A stretch of DNA of 64,000 nucleotides from Pseudoxanthomonas sp. SE1. GTDB lineage: Bacteria; Pseudomonadota; Gammaproteobacteria; Xanthomonadales; Xanthomonadaceae. The stretch is taken from NCBI RefSeq assembly GCF_029542205.1, contig NZ_CP113783.1, positions 3,525,001-3,589,000 of the forward strand, read 5' to 3'. The notes below the pieces were generated by a model. It did not search any database and was not told the origin of the DNA. It saw only the letters and a list, made by a program, of their open reading frames with translations. This document shows, in pieces, positions 25,635 to 35,770 of the stretch (its first letter is position 1; the number at the start of each line of letters is the position of its first letter). Position numbers and translations under genes: made by a program.

Positions 25635-26273
25635 ATGTCTCCCATGCAGGGCTATCCCGCCGGCCGCACCGCGCTGCTCTTCATAGATCCCTACAACGAC
25701 TTCCTCGCGGAAGGGGGAAAACTCTGGCCATTGGTCGCCGACGTCGCGCGCAGCGTGGATCTGCATGCCCATCTGCGCACCGTGGTGTCCTGCGTCAGGC
25801 AGGCGGGATTGCCCGTGTTCATCGTGCCGCACCATCGCTCGGAACCCGATGATTTCAATGGCTGGGACCACCCGACGCCCTACCAGCTGGGCGCGGCACG
25901 CGTGCAGCCCTTCGCGAAGGACAGCTGGGGCGGGGAGTGGCATCCGGACTTCGCGCCACAACCTGGCGACATCGTCGCCAAGGAGCACTGGGGCGGCAGT
26001 GGATTCTCCAATACCGATCTCGATTACCTGCTGAAACAGCACCGCATCACCCACGTGATCCTGGTGGGCCTGATCGCCAACACCTGCATCGAAACCACGG
26101 GCCGGTTCGCCTCGGAATTGGGCTATCACGTGACCCTTGTCCGCGATGCCACCGCAGCCGCCAGCGCGGCCGCGATGCATGCCGCGCACGAGATCAACGC
26201 GCCTACTTACGCGCACGCGATCCTGACCACCGAGGGCCTGGTCGATGCCCTGACCGCCCGCGCGCGCGGTTGA
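25635..26273 (+). CDS. Isochorismatase-family cysteine hydrolase
   Basis: A 212-aa cysteine hydrolase with the Asp-Lys-Cys triad visible: D in LLFIDPYNDFL, K in VAKEHWGGSGF and C in GLIANTCIETTGRF, plus the cis-peptide region. Members hydrolyse isochorismate, nicotinamide, N-carbamoyl amino acids or act on other amides; the substrate is undetermined. ATG 25635 is directly upstream of the fold. Confidence 0.88.
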   Translation: MSPMQGYPAGRTALLFIDPYNDFLAEGGKLWPLVADVARSVDLHAHLRTVVSCVRQAGLPVFIVPHHRSEPDDFNGWDHPTPYQLGAARVQPFAKDSWGGEWHPDFAPQPGDIVAKEHWGGSGFSNTDLDYLLKQHRITHVILVGLIANTCIETTGRFASELGYHVTLVRDATAAASAAAMHAAHEINAPTYAHAILTTEGLVDALTARARG

Positions 26274-26285
26274 CCTGCGTCCGTC

Positions 26286-27029
26286 CTACCTCCGCAACGA
26301 CCACGCCGCGTAATCCGTCGCCGCAATGCGGGCAATCCCCGTGGGCAGCAGCGTGTCGTCATCCAATGGCATGCCGAAATACGGGGCGTCGGCCGCGGCC
26401 CTGACCTCGCGCGGATCGCCACAGGACCGCAAGTGATCGGCAACGAATGTGGCCATCGGGCGCGCCTGCGGCCCGGCGATCTCCACGATGCCCTCCGCCG
26501 GTGTCGAATCAACCACCACCGCCAGCATGGCGGCCACATCATCGGCCGCGATCGGCTGCATGCGTGCGCTCGGCAGCAGGATGTCATCGCCCTGCATGCC
26601 GGACTGCGCGATGCCATCCAGGAACTCGAAGAACTGCGTCGCACGCACCAGGGTGTATGGCACGCCGCCGGCCCGGATGCGCTGCTCCTGCGCCCACTTG
26701 GCGCGGAAATAGCCGCTTCCCTGCAGGCGCTCGGTACCCACCACCGACAATGCCACGTAGTGACGCACGCCGGCGTGCGCTGCGGCTGCCAGCAGGTGTC
26801 CGGTGGAGGCTTCGAAGAACGCCTTCACCGCCGCGTCCTCGAACGAAGGCGCATTGGCGACATCGACGACCACATGGGCCCCCTCGAGGGCGGCTGCCAC
26901 GCCTTCCCCGGTCACTGCATCCACACCGGTGGACGGCGCTGCAGCCACCACGTCATGCCCCTTGGCCTTGAGCAGCGCGACCAGGCGCTTCCCGATCAGA
27001 CCGGTACCTCCCACAACGACGACTTTCAT
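26286..27029 (-). CDS. Atypical SDR / NAD(P)H-binding protein (NmrA-like)
   Basis: A 247-aa atypical short-chain dehydrogenase: N-terminal GGTGLIGKRLV, VVVDVANAPSFED, HYVALSVVGTERLQGSGYFRAKWAQEQ (the YxxxK-like segment reads YFRAK) and VRATQFFEF. Such proteins act as NAD(P)H-dependent quinone or isoflavone-like reductases or redox sensors. It is convergent with the isochorismatase gene, with a 12-base gap. Confidence 0.85.
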   Translation of the reverse strand: MKVVVVGGTGLIGKRLVALLKAKGHDVVAAAPSTGVDAVTGEGVAAALEGAHVVVDVANAPSFEDAAVKAFFEASTGHLLAAAAHAGVRHYVALSVVGTERLQGSGYFRAKWAQEQRIRAGGVPYTLVRATQFFEFLDGIAQSGMQGDDILLPSARMQPIAADDVAAMLAVVVDSTPAEGIVEIAGPQARPMATFVADHLRSCGDPREVRAAADAPYFGMPLDDDTLLPTGIARIAATDYAAWSLRR

Positions 27030-27336
27030 GGATCGACTCCCTTGGGTTGGATGGAATGACGGCAACCGGAGCCGTCATGTCTCCCAGGACGCGGTACCGC
27101 GCCACGGCGTGACAGCCCCCCGCCGGTCGCGGCCGCGATGCGCGTTTCCCGTCCGCATGCTGAGGCATGCGTCGCAATCCGACTCACAGTCACGCCGGAC
27201 GCCGGCCGCGCTGCCCCGTTCATCATCACGACGGAACGTGGAAGTGCGACGGTGTTAGCAGCCGGTCCCCCGGGGGTTGTCGCTAGCATGGCGTCGTCGG
27301 GCCGCCACCGGTCCGGTTCTCGCGCAAGGAGCGCAC
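27030..27336. other. Divergent intergenic region
   Basis: A 307-bp gap between the divergent SDR and a hypothetical gene. It contains a small dyad ATGACGGC/GCCGTCAT near 27057-27079 and a CTAGCAT -10-like sequence about 50 bases before the next ATG. No gene is seen. Confidence 0.5.
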
Positions 27337-27759
27337 ATGACCACACATGCGGCCGCCGGATTCGCCGGCACCTGGCACTTGCTTCCCGAGCAGTGCGACT
27401 ACCAACTCGGGCGCCCTCCGCGCAGGGGGCTGTACCAGCTCGACTGCGCCGCCGACGGCGCGCTTTCGATCGCGTCGGAATGGCTGGGCAAGAACGGCAA
27501 GCGGCATCGCGCCGCCTTCGACGGACGCGTCGACGGCACACCGTATCCGTACCACAGCACGCCGCATGCCGATGCGCTGAGTTTCGAATCCGTATCCCCC
27601 ACGCAGCTCCACTCCACCACCTGGCACGATGGCCGCGAAGTGCAATGGTCGGAACGCGAACTGGTCGATCCGGACACCCTCGTGATCCGCATGCGCGGCC
27701 ATCTCAGTGATGGCCGCTGCTACACCAATGTCGGCGTCTACCGGCGCGAGGACAGCTGA
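27337..27759 (+). CDS. Hypothetical cytosolic beta-rich protein
   Basis: A 140-aa protein without signal peptide that begins FAGTWHLLPEQCDYQLGRPPRRGLYQL and continues with alternating strands (FESVSPTQLHSTTWHDGREVQWSERELVDPDTLVIRM). The GTW opening and about eight strands recall small lipocalin/FABP-like barrels; that is a guess from pattern. AAGGAGCGCAC precedes ATG 27337. A shared terminator separates it from the convergent gene. Confidence 0.65.
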   Translation: MTTHAAAGFAGTWHLLPEQCDYQLGRPPRRGLYQLDCAADGALSIASEWLGKNGKRHRAAFDGRVDGTPYPYHSTPHADALSFESVSPTQLHSTTWHDGREVQWSERELVDPDTLVIRMRGHLSDGRCYTNVGVYRREDS

Positions 27760-27806
27760 GGCCACGGCGGAACACCATGCCTGCCACTCTCCCCAGCAAC
27801 TGACAC

Positions 27807-27834
27807 AAGAAGGGCGCCCATGGGCGCCCTTCTT
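27807..27834. terminator. Bidirectional terminator, perfect 28-bp palindrome
   Basis: AAGAAGGGCGCCCA is followed immediately by its exact inverse complement, giving a 14-bp stem with A- and T-rich ends, between two convergent genes. Confidence 0.8.
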
Positions 27835-27879
27835 CATGCACGCCGGTCCCGGACATTCACATCCGGGACTGGATGCGGG

Positions 27880-28716
27880 TCATCGCGTCTGCACGCAGTT
27901 CTGCAGCCACAGTACGCGCTTGAAATCGTCATAGCGCAGGAACTGGCCCTTGAACGTCACCTTGTCGCCCTTGCGGAACGTCAGTACGTTGGCCAGCTGG
28001 TTCGGACGGAACAGGCAGGCCACGCCGACACGCGGCTCATTGTCGCCCGGCACCTGGATTAGCATCTTGCCCTGGTCGGGGATCTCGAACGACACGTTGT
28101 AGTCCTCCCCATCTTCCTGCACGTAATCCACCCGGCCACGCAACGCGTAGTTGCGGCCTTTGTGGCGCGCGGTGACGGCCACGGCATTGCCCTTGGCTTC
28201 ACGCGCGATCTCGCGCGAGAACATGAAGACATCCTTCACCGTCACATCGGCGTTGTTCTGCGTCTTCGCGCCCTGGGCCGCGGCGGCACGGCCTTCCTTG
28301 CCCCCCTTCAACTTGGCGAACAGCGTGCACATGTAGGGACGCATGGCATCGGCCTTGGCCATCTGGCCCTTTTCGGTCTTGACCGTCATCTGCACGGTCG
28401 CATCCTTGCCGTCGGCGCTCACGTTGATCAGGGTCGGGATGGCGCGCGTGGTGCCGGTGGAACGCTGTTCGACCAGCATGGAGCCGGTCTCGACATCCTC
28501 GGTGATCACGTCCATCTTCTCGGCGATCATGATGCCGCGCAGTTGTCCCATCGCATCCTTGACGGTCGAATCCGGCACCGTGACGCGGCTGCTGAAATCG
28601 GTGCCGGAGAAGATGCTGCCGGACTTGCTGAAGTTGTCCTCGCATTCACCCGCGATGGCCGCGGGCGCCACGCTCGACAGGGCGAGCGCGATGGCGGCAA
28701 GTAGCTTGTAGGTCAT
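27880..28716 (-). CDS. Exported OB-fold (tRNA_anti-like) protein of unknown function
   Basis: A 278-aa secreted protein: signal peptide MTYKLLAAIALALSSVAPAAIA, a middle domain with beta strands (VDVITEDVETGSMLVEQRSTG...), and a C-terminal OB-like domain (about residues 190-275) with YALRGRVDYVQEDGEDYNVSFEI, GVACLFRPNQ and GDKVTFKGQFLRYDDF. The last resembles the tRNA_anti-like family found in periplasmic lipoproteins. Four Cys may form disulfides. No enzymatic motif. Confidence 0.65.
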   Translation of the reverse strand: MTYKLLAAIALALSSVAPAAIAGECEDNFSKSGSIFSGTDFSSRVTVPDSTVKDAMGQLRGIMIAEKMDVITEDVETGSMLVEQRSTGTTRAIPTLINVSADGKDATVQMTVKTEKGQMAKADAMRPYMCTLFAKLKGGKEGRAAAAQGAKTQNNADVTVKDVFMFSREIAREAKGNAVAVTARHKGRNYALRGRVDYVQEDGEDYNVSFEIPDQGKMLIQVPGDNEPRVGVACLFRPNQLANVLTFRKGDKVTFKGQFLRYDDFKRVLWLQNCVQTR

Positions 28717-28923
28717 GTGGTCCTCACATAGTGGAAGTGTCTGGGGTCCGGATACGACGGGCGGTGCTTCCTGCCCGCGCCAGACCCGGCCCCACGGCAT
28801 TCTTGCAAGGGCCCCCGTGCACCACAAGCCGTCACTGTCATTCACGGGCCACGCATGCCTTGCCGGGTCGATGATGCCCCTGCCATAGAATGCGCACCCC
28901 CTCTTCAAACGCGCATCAAATCC

Positions 28924-29376
28924 ATGACCGCACGCCCTCGTCGTTCCCTCCGCCACGCTGGTCTCGGCATTCCGGTGGTGGCGGGATCGTTGCTGCTGTC
29001 GGGCATGGCATACGGCGACGATCCGCCCGCCGCGCGTGCGCTCCCGCCAGACGTGCAGGCCGATGTCGCCGCGATCGCCGGGCATCTGGCGCAGGTGAGC
29101 GATACCGCATCGCCGCTGTCATGCGACAAGGCCGTGGAGAACGCCCGCTGGGGCGTGGAGACCATGCTGGAGGTCGGCGAGAAGAACCTTCGCGCCGGCT
29201 ACATGAGCCCGTCCGCCTACGATGCGGCCACCCCGGCACTGAAGCGCCTGCTGGCTGCACTGACCACGGAGGACTGCGCGGCCGCCACCGGCGCGCGGCG
29301 CGACTTCTACCAGTGCATGTCCAGCGACTACAACCATGTCTACGCATGCGGCAAGGCACATCCCTTCGATCCATGA
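28924..29376 (+). CDS. Exported hypothetical protein with conserved cysteines
   Basis: A 150-aa protein with an N-terminal signal (basic stretch, then VVAGSLLLSGMAYG) and a helical mature part containing four Cys (LSCDKAVENARWG, TEDCAAATG, YQCMSSDYNHVYACG). It is not recognised. A TAGAAT -10-like sequence lies about 30 bases before ATG 28924. It is divergent from the OB-fold gene. Confidence 0.6.
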   Translation: MTARPRRSLRHAGLGIPVVAGSLLLSGMAYGDDPPAARALPPDVQADVAAIAGHLAQVSDTASPLSCDKAVENARWGVETMLEVGEKNLRAGYMSPSAYDAATPALKRLLAALTTEDCAAATGARRDFYQCMSSDYNHVYACGKAHPFDP

Positions 29377-29485
29377 CGCGCGCGGTTGACCATCGTCGAA
29401 GCGCGGGCCACCCTTTCCGCATGAACATCCAACGCTCACCGACAAGGGCGACGACCGCGCGCCATGCATCGCGGCAGGACGGCTG

Positions 29486-30064
29486 ATGGCATCGCCGCAA
29501 GTTCCGGACTGGTTGCAGGAATGGGCGAGCTTCGCGATTCCCGTCGCGCAGGCGCTCGGGATCCTGCTTGCCGCCTGGCTGCTGCTGCGCCTGCTGCGCA
29601 TCGTGGTGCGGCGGATCTGCGAGCACTATCACCTGCCCGCGCAGGTCGCCGTCAGTGCACGCCGGTTGCTCGGCGTGCTGGTCTACGTCTCGGCCTTCAT
29701 GGTCGCGCTGGGCCGGCTGGGCGTGTCCGGCAGCGTGCTGTGGACCGCACTGACGGGTTTCACCGCCGTGGCGGCCGTCGCGTTCTTCGCCGCCTGGAGC
29801 GTGCTGTCCAACATCTTCTGCAGCGTGCTGATCCTGACCACGCGTCCGTTCCGCGTGCACGACCACATCGAAGTGCTGGAGAACGGCGACAAGCCCGGCC
29901 TGCGCGGGCGCGTGATCGACATCAACCTGCTCTACACCACCCTGCTGGAAGAAGATGCCCTGCGCGGCGACACCGTGCTGCAGATCCCCAACAGCCACTT
30001 CTTCCAGCGCACCACGCGGCGCTGGCGGTCGGGGACGCCGCCCGCGACCACCTCGCCCGAATAG
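29486..30064 (+). CDS. Small MscS-type mechanosensitive channel
   Basis: A 192-aa minimal MscS protein. There are three membrane helices (about residues 13-36, 58-80 and 86-110); the third, pore-lining helix carries the Gly/Ala pattern TGFTAVAAVAFFAAWSVLSNIFCSVLILTTRPF. A short MscS beta domain follows (HDHIEVLENG...GRVIDINLLYTTL, IPNSHFF), and the C-terminal alpha/beta vestibule is missing. It should gate ion flow under osmotic shock. AGGA lies before ATG 29486. Confidence 0.85.
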   Translation: MASPQVPDWLQEWASFAIPVAQALGILLAAWLLLRLLRIVVRRICEHYHLPAQVAVSARRLLGVLVYVSAFMVALGRLGVSGSVLWTALTGFTAVAAVAFFAAWSVLSNIFCSVLILTTRPFRVHDHIEVLENGDKPGLRGRVIDINLLYTTLLEEDALRGDTVLQIPNSHFFQRTTRRWRSGTPPATTSPE

Positions 30065-30082
30065 TCCGCCAGCGCTGGTGCC

Positions 30083-32227
30083 CTAGGCCGCGGCCAGTGC
30101 GCGAGCACGGCCATGGGCGCGATCCTGCGGCGCACGCGCATCCAGCACGAACACATTGACGGCTCCATTGAGCTCGCGCGCCTGGTCTTCCATCGAGCGG
30201 GCGGCGGCCGATGCCTCTTCCACCAGCGCTGCATTCTGCTGGGTGGTTTCGTCCATCTGCGCGATGGCCTGGTTGACCTGCTCGATGCCGGCACTCTGCT
30301 CCTGCGAAGCAGCCGAGATCTCTGCCATGATGTCGGTCACCCGCTGCACGGCGGTGACGATTTCACCCATCGTCGCGCCGGCCTGGTTCACCAGCGCCGA
30401 GCCATCGGCCACCTTGTCCACCGAGGTCTCGATCAGGCCCTTGATCTCCTTGGCTGCGTTGGCGCTGCGTTGGGCCAGCGTCCGGACTTCCGATGCGACC
30501 ACGGCGAAGCCACGGCCCTGCTCGCCGGCCCGCGCCGCTTCCACCGCCGCATTAAGGGCCAGGATATTGGTCTGGAAGGCGATGCCGTCGATGACCGAGA
30601 TGATCTCGGCGATCTTGCGGGAAGACTGCTCGATCTCGCTCATCGTCGTGACCACGCGCGCGACCGTCGTGCCGCCTTCCGATGCCACGCTAGCCGCACC
30701 GATCGCCAGCTGGTTCGCCTGGCGTGCGGAGTCGGCGTTCTGGCGCACGGTGGAGGTCAGTTCTTCCATCGAAGCGGCGGTTTCCTCCAGGTTCGCGGCC
30801 TGCTGCTCTGTGCGGCGCGACAGGTCGCTGTTACCCGCCGCGATCTCGCCTGCGGCCGTGTTGATCGACGACGACGCACCCTGGATCTGGCGCACGATGG
30901 TGCGCAACTGCGCCACCGTGGCATTGGCATCGTCCCGCATGGTGGCGAACACGCCGTGGAAGTCGCCCTCCATCCGCGCCGTCAGGTCGCCGCGCGCGAT
31001 GGCCTGCAGCAGCGACGACACATCCGCCAGGTTGCCATCGGTGGTTTCCATCAGGCGGTTCAGGCCGTCCACCATGTCGCGGAAATCGTGCTGGTAGCGT
31101 TGCGTGTCGCCGCGACGACTGAAATCGCCCGATGCCGCGGCCTGCGCCAACTGCCTGATCTCGGCATTGATCGCCGAAAGGTTCGCCTTGGTGGTGCGCA
31201 TGGCGTCGGTCAGGGCGGCTTTCTCGCCGGGCAACGCCTCCATGTCGATGGAGAGGTCGCCGACCGCATAGCACTGCATGATCTCCACCAGCCGCTGCAT
31301 CACCGCGATGTGCGATGCCACCAGGGCGTTGGTGTCGCGCACCATGCGCCCGTATTCGCCGGGGAAGCGCGAATCGTCCATGCGGAAGCTGATCCTGCCT
31401 TCGTCATGGCGCAACGCCATTTCGCCCTGCTCGGCGATCACGCCCTGCAGGGTCGCGGTCATGTCGGCCATTGCGGTGCCCAGCTGGCCGATCTCGTCGC
31501 CACTGCGCACTTCCACGCGCTTGTCCAGGCGACCGGCGGCGACCGCGCGCGCAGCGGCCGCGGCGGCGACCACGGGACGGATCACCGACCGGCGTATCCA
31601 CCACGCCAGCACCAGCACCAGCACGACGGCGGCGGCGACCGACAAGGCCGCGCACGCCACCAGCATGCGGCGTGCTTCCTGCGAACGCGCCACCACCGCC
31701 GCATCGGCGATCATCTTGGTGCGCGCCACCAGGGCTTCGAGCGTCTCGCCCAACTGGCGGTCCATGCCCTTCACCAGGCGATCGCCTTCCTGCGTGTCGT
31801 AACCCGCTGCCGCGAACTGTTCCAGGGCCGCGCGGTAGTTGCCTTCCAACTCGCGGTGCTGGGTGGCGAAATCGGCCGCCAGCCTGCGCGCCTGCGGATC
31901 GGCGATGCTGCTGGACAGGGTCTTCGCCAGGGCGGCCACTTCGCGCCCCTTCTGGTCGAAGGCGCCGACGTACTTTGTACGCTGCTCCTCGTCGTGCCCG
32001 CGGATGAGGATGTTCTTCCACTCCTGCACCTGCACGCGGAAGTCGCGGCTCAGGCGCTCGCCCTCCGCGGCCTGGGCCACCTGCACGGGCACTTCGGTGG
32101 AAAGGCTGAACCACGCCGAGCCCAGGCCGGCCAGTGCGCACAACAGGATGACGGCAAGCCCCAGGGTCAGGGCACCCAGCAGCTTGGTCTGCAGGCTGAG
32201 GGGACGGGAAGCGGTATTCGACGACAT
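30083..32227 (-). CDS. Methyl-accepting chemotaxis protein
   Basis: A 714-aa transducer: TM1 about 17-39, a helical periplasmic four-helix sensor domain (40-186), TM2 about 187-210, HAMP (211-265), two further HAMP-like repeats (about 295-435), then the MCP signalling domain whose hairpin tip [38 protein letters not shown] is intact. No C-terminal CheR-docking pentapeptide. The ligand is unknown. It is isolated from other che genes, so it is an orphan receptor feeding a distant array. Confidence 0.93.
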   Translation of the reverse strand: MSSNTASRPLSLQTKLLGALTLGLAVILLCALAGLGSAWFSLSTEVPVQVAQAAEGERLSRDFRVQVQEWKNILIRGHDEEQRTKYVGAFDQKGREVAALAKTLSSSIADPQARRLAADFATQHRELEGNYRAALEQFAAAGYDTQEGDRLVKGMDRQLGETLEALVARTKMIADAAVVARSQEARRMLVACAALSVAAAVVLVLVLAWWIRRSVIRPVVAAAAAARAVAAGRLDKRVEVRSGDEIGQLGTAMADMTATLQGVIAEQGEMALRHDEGRISFRMDDSRFPGEYGRMVRDTNALVASHIAVMQRLVEIMQCYAVGDLSIDMEALPGEKAALTDAMRTTKANLSAINAEIRQLAQAAASGDFSRRGDTQRYQHDFRDMVDGLNRLMETTDGNLADVSSLLQAIARGDLTARMEGDFHGVFATMRDDANATVAQLRTIVRQIQGASSSINTAAGEIAAGNSDLSRRTEQQAANLEETAASMEELTSTVRQNADSARQANQLAIGAASVASEGGTTVARVVTTMSEIEQSSRKIAEIISVIDGIAFQTNILALNAAVEAARAGEQGRGFAVVASEVRTLAQRSANAAKEIKGLIETSVDKVADGSALVNQAGATMGEIVTAVQRVTDIMAEISAASQEQSAGIEQVNQAIAQMDETTQQNAALVEEASAAARSMEDQARELNGAVNVFVLDARAPQDRAHGRARALAAA

Positions 32228-32379
32228 GGCGGTACGACGTTGGGAAGGAATGCACCTTCCTTAGCGGCGCGCAGCGCGGCGAATTGACGCATCGCCGCCC
32301 TGCATCGCGCAATCCACGACCGCCATCTCTTTGTTGCAGTTTGATGACACGCGCCGAGCCACACGGCAGCGCGTATGGC

Positions 32380-33618
32380 TCAGCGCGATGGCTCGCAGGC
32401 GACGCCGGCCGGAACAGTGCGCGCGTCGAGCCTCCGCCGCGCCCATGCATAGACCAGCAGGCCCACCACGGCGGTCGCCGCACCGACGTAGCCGGTCGAG
32501 GTCCAGCCGAAGCCGGCGGTGATCGCCATGCCGCCCAACCAAGGGCCGAGTGCGTTCGCGGTATTGAAAGCGGCATGGTGCGACGCGGCCGCGAGCGTCT
32601 GCGCATCGCCCGCCACGTCCATCAGGTGCGACTGCAGGATGGGGCCGAGCGCGCCCATCAGGCCGATCGCCACGGTAGCGAGCAGGATCGTCGGCAAGGC
32701 GTTCGCCAGCAGCGGGAACAACAGCAGCGCCACGACCGCCCACGCCAGCACCATCCATGCGCCGCGCAGCTGGAAGCGGTCGAACAGCCAACCGCCGACG
32801 AAGTTGCCGATCACGCCGCCCACGCCGAAGCCGGCCAGGCCCAGCGGAATCCAGGCCGGCGACACGCGTGTCACCTCCAGCATCGTCGGCGCGAGGTAGC
32901 TGAAGACGCAGAACATGCCCGCGAAACCGATCGCGCCGATGCCCAGCGCCTGCCAGACCGGCACGCGGTTGAAGGCACGCAGTTCATCCAGCGGCCTCGC
33001 CTTCGGCCCATCGATGCCGACCGGCAGCCAGATGGCCAGCAACAGGCCCGTCGCCAGCGCGATGATCGCGACGAAGGCGAATACCCAGCGCCAGTCGATC
33101 ATCTGCCCCAGCCACGTGGCCAGCGGATTGCCGATCAGGATGGCCAGCGTCAGGCCCAGCATCACCAGGCTGATCGCACGGCCGCGCCTGTGGGGCGGAC
33201 TGATCGCCACCGCCGTCAGTGCGGCCACGCCGAAGTACGCGCCATGCGGCAGGCCGGCGATGAAGCGGAACACCAGCAGGCTTTCGTAGGTCGGCCCGAG
33301 CGCGCTGGCCAGATTGCCCAGCGCATAGAAGCCCATCAGGGCGAGCAGCAGCGTCTTGCGCTTCCAGCCCGCGCCCAGGATCGCCAGCAGCGGTGCACCG
33401 ACCACCACGCCCAGCGCATAGGCGCTGATCAGATGCCCCACCTGCGGTTCGGTCACGCCGAGCGAGGCCACCATGTTCGGCATCAGCCCCATGCTGGCGA
33501 ACTCGCTGGTGCCGATGGCAAAGCCCCCCAGCGTCAGCGCGAACAGGATCAGGCCGATCTGGCGCGCGGTGAGCTGGTCGGCAACGGAGGGAAAGGAAAC
33601 CGGCGGCGTAACGTCCAT
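32380..33618 (-). CDS. MFS transporter (DHA1, AraJ/YdhP-like)
   Basis: A 412-aa twelve-helix major facilitator protein. The helix 2-3 signature appears as GWKRKTLLLALMGFYALGNL, and the DHA1 motif in helix 5 as GLTLAILIGNPLATWLGQ. AraJ-type members export sugars, drugs or purine analogues. It is single; the start at 33618 (MDVTPPVSF) leaves a 20-residue cytosolic leader before helix 1. Confidence 0.9.
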   Translation of the reverse strand: MDVTPPVSFPSVADQLTARQIGLILFALTLGGFAIGTSEFASMGLMPNMVASLGVTEPQVGHLISAYALGVVVGAPLLAILGAGWKRKTLLLALMGFYALGNLASALGPTYESLLVFRFIAGLPHGAYFGVAALTAVAISPPHRRGRAISLVMLGLTLAILIGNPLATWLGQMIDWRWVFAFVAIIALATGLLLAIWLPVGIDGPKARPLDELRAFNRVPVWQALGIGAIGFAGMFCVFSYLAPTMLEVTRVSPAWIPLGLAGFGVGGVIGNFVGGWLFDRFQLRGAWMVLAWAVVALLLFPLLANALPTILLATVAIGLMGALGPILQSHLMDVAGDAQTLAAASHHAAFNTANALGPWLGGMAITAGFGWTSTGYVGAATAVVGLLVYAWARRRLDARTVPAGVACEPSR

Positions 33619-33703
33619 GACGCATTATGCTGCGGCGCAGCAGCCACAGTCGACCCCATGACTGGAACGCTGTCCGCCATCCGCCCTCAGTGCCGGCAGC
33701 GCC

Positions 33704-34318
33704 TCACTTGGCGACGAACTTCAGCGGTCCCGTGTACTGCGGCCAGGCGATCGAGGCGGGGCCACGCGTGTTGAGCGCGGTTTCCGGCTTTTCGCCGGCC
33801 TCGGTCGTGACGCGCGTCATCAACGTCGGCATCCAGAAGTTGACCGCGAAGGTCGCGTCGCGACGGATCACCGGATTCACCGACAGCGTGGTGGTCTTGC
33901 CCGGTTCGATCCGGAACGTCACCACATCCTCGTTCACGAACGCGCCTCGTTCCAGCATCTTCTTCACGCTGAAGGCCGTGGTCATTTCCAGGCCGATGCC
34001 GGTGACGCGGTAGTCGCCCGCCGGCAACGAGAGGGTCTCCTGCTGGCCGTAGCGGGTCATGTGGTTGAGCGGGAAATCGATGAACTGCTTGTTGACCAGC
34101 GAGAACACCACCTGGCCGTCGCGCACGCCCCATTCCAGCGCGCCGCTCTTCAGCTGCTCGTCCACCTTCTTGGGCAGTTCCTTCTCGCTGGTGAACGGCT
34201 TGACGTCCACCACCAGGGTGCCGGTCTCCATCATCGCCGCCTGCGGCGCCTGCTCCTGCGCCGACACGGACACCGCTACGCCTGCCTGCAGCAGCAGGCC
34301 CATCAACACGTTCCGCAT
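33704..34318 (-). CDS. Exported hypothetical protein
   Basis: A 204-aa secreted protein with signal peptide MRNVLMGLLLQAGVAVSVSA and a mature beta-rich domain (TGTLVVDVKPFTSEKELPKK, VFSLVNKQFIDFPLN, YRVTGIGLEMTTAFSVKKML, VVTFRIEPGKTTTLSVNPVI). CCAGGGGG precedes ATG 34318. No family is recognised; the layout recalls DUF2846-type or carboxypeptidase-regulatory-like small domains. Confidence 0.6.
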   Translation of the reverse strand: MRNVLMGLLLQAGVAVSVSAQEQAPQAAMMETGTLVVDVKPFTSEKELPKKVDEQLKSGALEWGVRDGQVVFSLVNKQFIDFPLNHMTRYGQQETLSLPAGDYRVTGIGLEMTTAFSVKKMLERGAFVNEDVVTFRIEPGKTTTLSVNPVIRRDATFAVNFWMPTLMTRVTTEAGEKPETALNTRGPASIAWPQYTGPLKFVAK

Positions 34319-34398
34319 GTAGTCCCCCTGGAGGCGCCCCCCGGCGCGCACGCGCCATTCCATCGCAGTCGGGTCAGCCGCGCAATCCCGCCGGACGC

Positions 34399-35688
34399 TC
34401 AGCGGTCCGCCACGCGGAACGGCAGGTTGGCGTACGCGGCATGGCCCTGCCCATCGAGCACGTCCACGAACAGCCGGTACGCACCCGGTTTGCCAGGGGC
34501 AGCGAAACGCACCCCACCCTTGCCGTCGTCCTCCATCGCCAGTGCCACCGCCGGCGGCACGTCCTCGCGGTCACCGCCGATGCTGGTGGCCGTGGTTTCG
34601 TACAGCACCGTCCAGCGATAGCGCAGCGTGTCGCCGTCGGCATCGCGTGCATCGACCCGCGCGGTGTATTCCCTGCCTGGTTCCAGCGTGATGCTGTCGA
34701 TGGCGGGCCGACTGTCCAGCGTCAACGGCTGGATCGATGGCGCCCGGTTGGATGGCCACGCACCGGTCCATACGTACTGCATCGCATCCACGGCCGGCGT
34801 GCTTTCCCCGCTCGGCAGGAACAGGCCGTACCACGTGGGCGTGCGCTCCTGCTTGTTGCCCCACAGGAAGACGTACGAGCCCAACCCCTGCTTCGTGTCT
34901 GCGGCGATCACCTGCTCGTAGCGTTGCTGCAGCAGCATCGCCTTGCGCGAGGCGTCGTCCTCGATCGGTGCCTTCCATGCCGTCAGCGGACTTTCCCAGT
35001 GCCCGGTCGGGCCCCATTCGGTCACCACGTACGGGCCGGTCCAGCCGCTGGTCACCAGCTTCTCCGGCAATGCGCCGATGTCGCCGTAGAGCTGGATGCC
35101 GATCAGGTCCAACGACGGCGCGCGCGCCTTCAACAGGTCGATCAGCTTCCGGTCGAAGCCGGCCAGCGTGGTCATCACCGGATGGTGCGGATCTTCGCGA
35201 TGGATCATGTCCGCGATCCGCCCGACCGCGTCCCACACCTTCGGGTTGCTGTAATGCAGGTTCAGTTCGTTGCCCACCACCCACATCAGCACGGCGGGAT
35301 GGTCGCTGTAGAGGCCCACTTCCCGGCGGATGCGTTCGAGCTGTTCCGCCACGGCGGCGTCGTTGTCGTAGTCGAAGCCGTGGCGCTCGTTGCCCACGTC
35401 GATGCCCATCGCCACCTTCAGCCCGTTGCGCTGCGCACGGTCCAGCATCGCGCGCACCTGGACGTGATCGGTTCCCGTGCTCCAGGTGCGGAAGCTGTTG
35501 CCTCCGCGCGCGGCCAGCGCTTCCTGGCCGCCACCGGCCATGCCCGCACCTTTCACGTGGAAGGGCTCGCCGTCCACCAGCATCACGTATGCGCCCTCCT
35601 GCTGCACGATGCGGACCTGCGACGGCGCCGCGAGTACCCACGCGGGCGCAGCCAGGGCAAGGATCGACACGAACAGGCGCTGCAGCAT
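34399..35688 (-). CDS. Exported glycoside hydrolase-like TIM-barrel protein (GH2/GH5-like)
   Basis: A 429-aa secreted enzyme. The signal peptide MLQRLFVSILALAAPAWVLAAP is followed by a GH2-type TIM barrel: acid/base Glu in MWVVGNELNLHY and nucleophile Glu in YVVTEWGPTGHWES, with RTWS and DHPAVLMW also typical. A C-terminal Ig-like domain (about 340-425; DGDTLRYRWTVLYE) follows. It should cleave a beta-linked glycan in the periplasm or outside; linkage unknown. GGAGAACGCCCGC before ATG 35688 sets the start. Confidence 0.82.
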   Translation of the reverse strand: MLQRLFVSILALAAPAWVLAAPSQVRIVQQEGAYVMLVDGEPFHVKGAGMAGGGQEALAARGGNSFRTWSTGTDHVQVRAMLDRAQRNGLKVAMGIDVGNERHGFDYDNDAAVAEQLERIRREVGLYSDHPAVLMWVVGNELNLHYSNPKVWDAVGRIADMIHREDPHHPVMTTLAGFDRKLIDLLKARAPSLDLIGIQLYGDIGALPEKLVTSGWTGPYVVTEWGPTGHWESPLTAWKAPIEDDASRKAMLLQQRYEQVIAADTKQGLGSYVFLWGNKQERTPTWYGLFLPSGESTPAVDAMQYVWTGAWPSNRAPSIQPLTLDSRPAIDSITLEPGREYTARVDARDADGDTLRYRWTVLYETTATSIGGDREDVPPAVALAMEDDGKGGVRFAAPGKPGAYRLFVDVLDGQGHAAYANLPFRVADR

Positions 35689-35770
35689 GCGGGCGTTCTC
35701 CGGGCACATGGACGACGGGGCATCATGCCACGCAGCCCGTCGTGGCACGGACGGGCGCTAGAATGCAGGC

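Noticed and set aside
30113..32287. A 724-codon open frame antisense to the chemotaxis receptor.
   Set aside because: It mirrors the receptor gene and has no family resemblance; its His/Arg-rich composition is typical of shadow frames.
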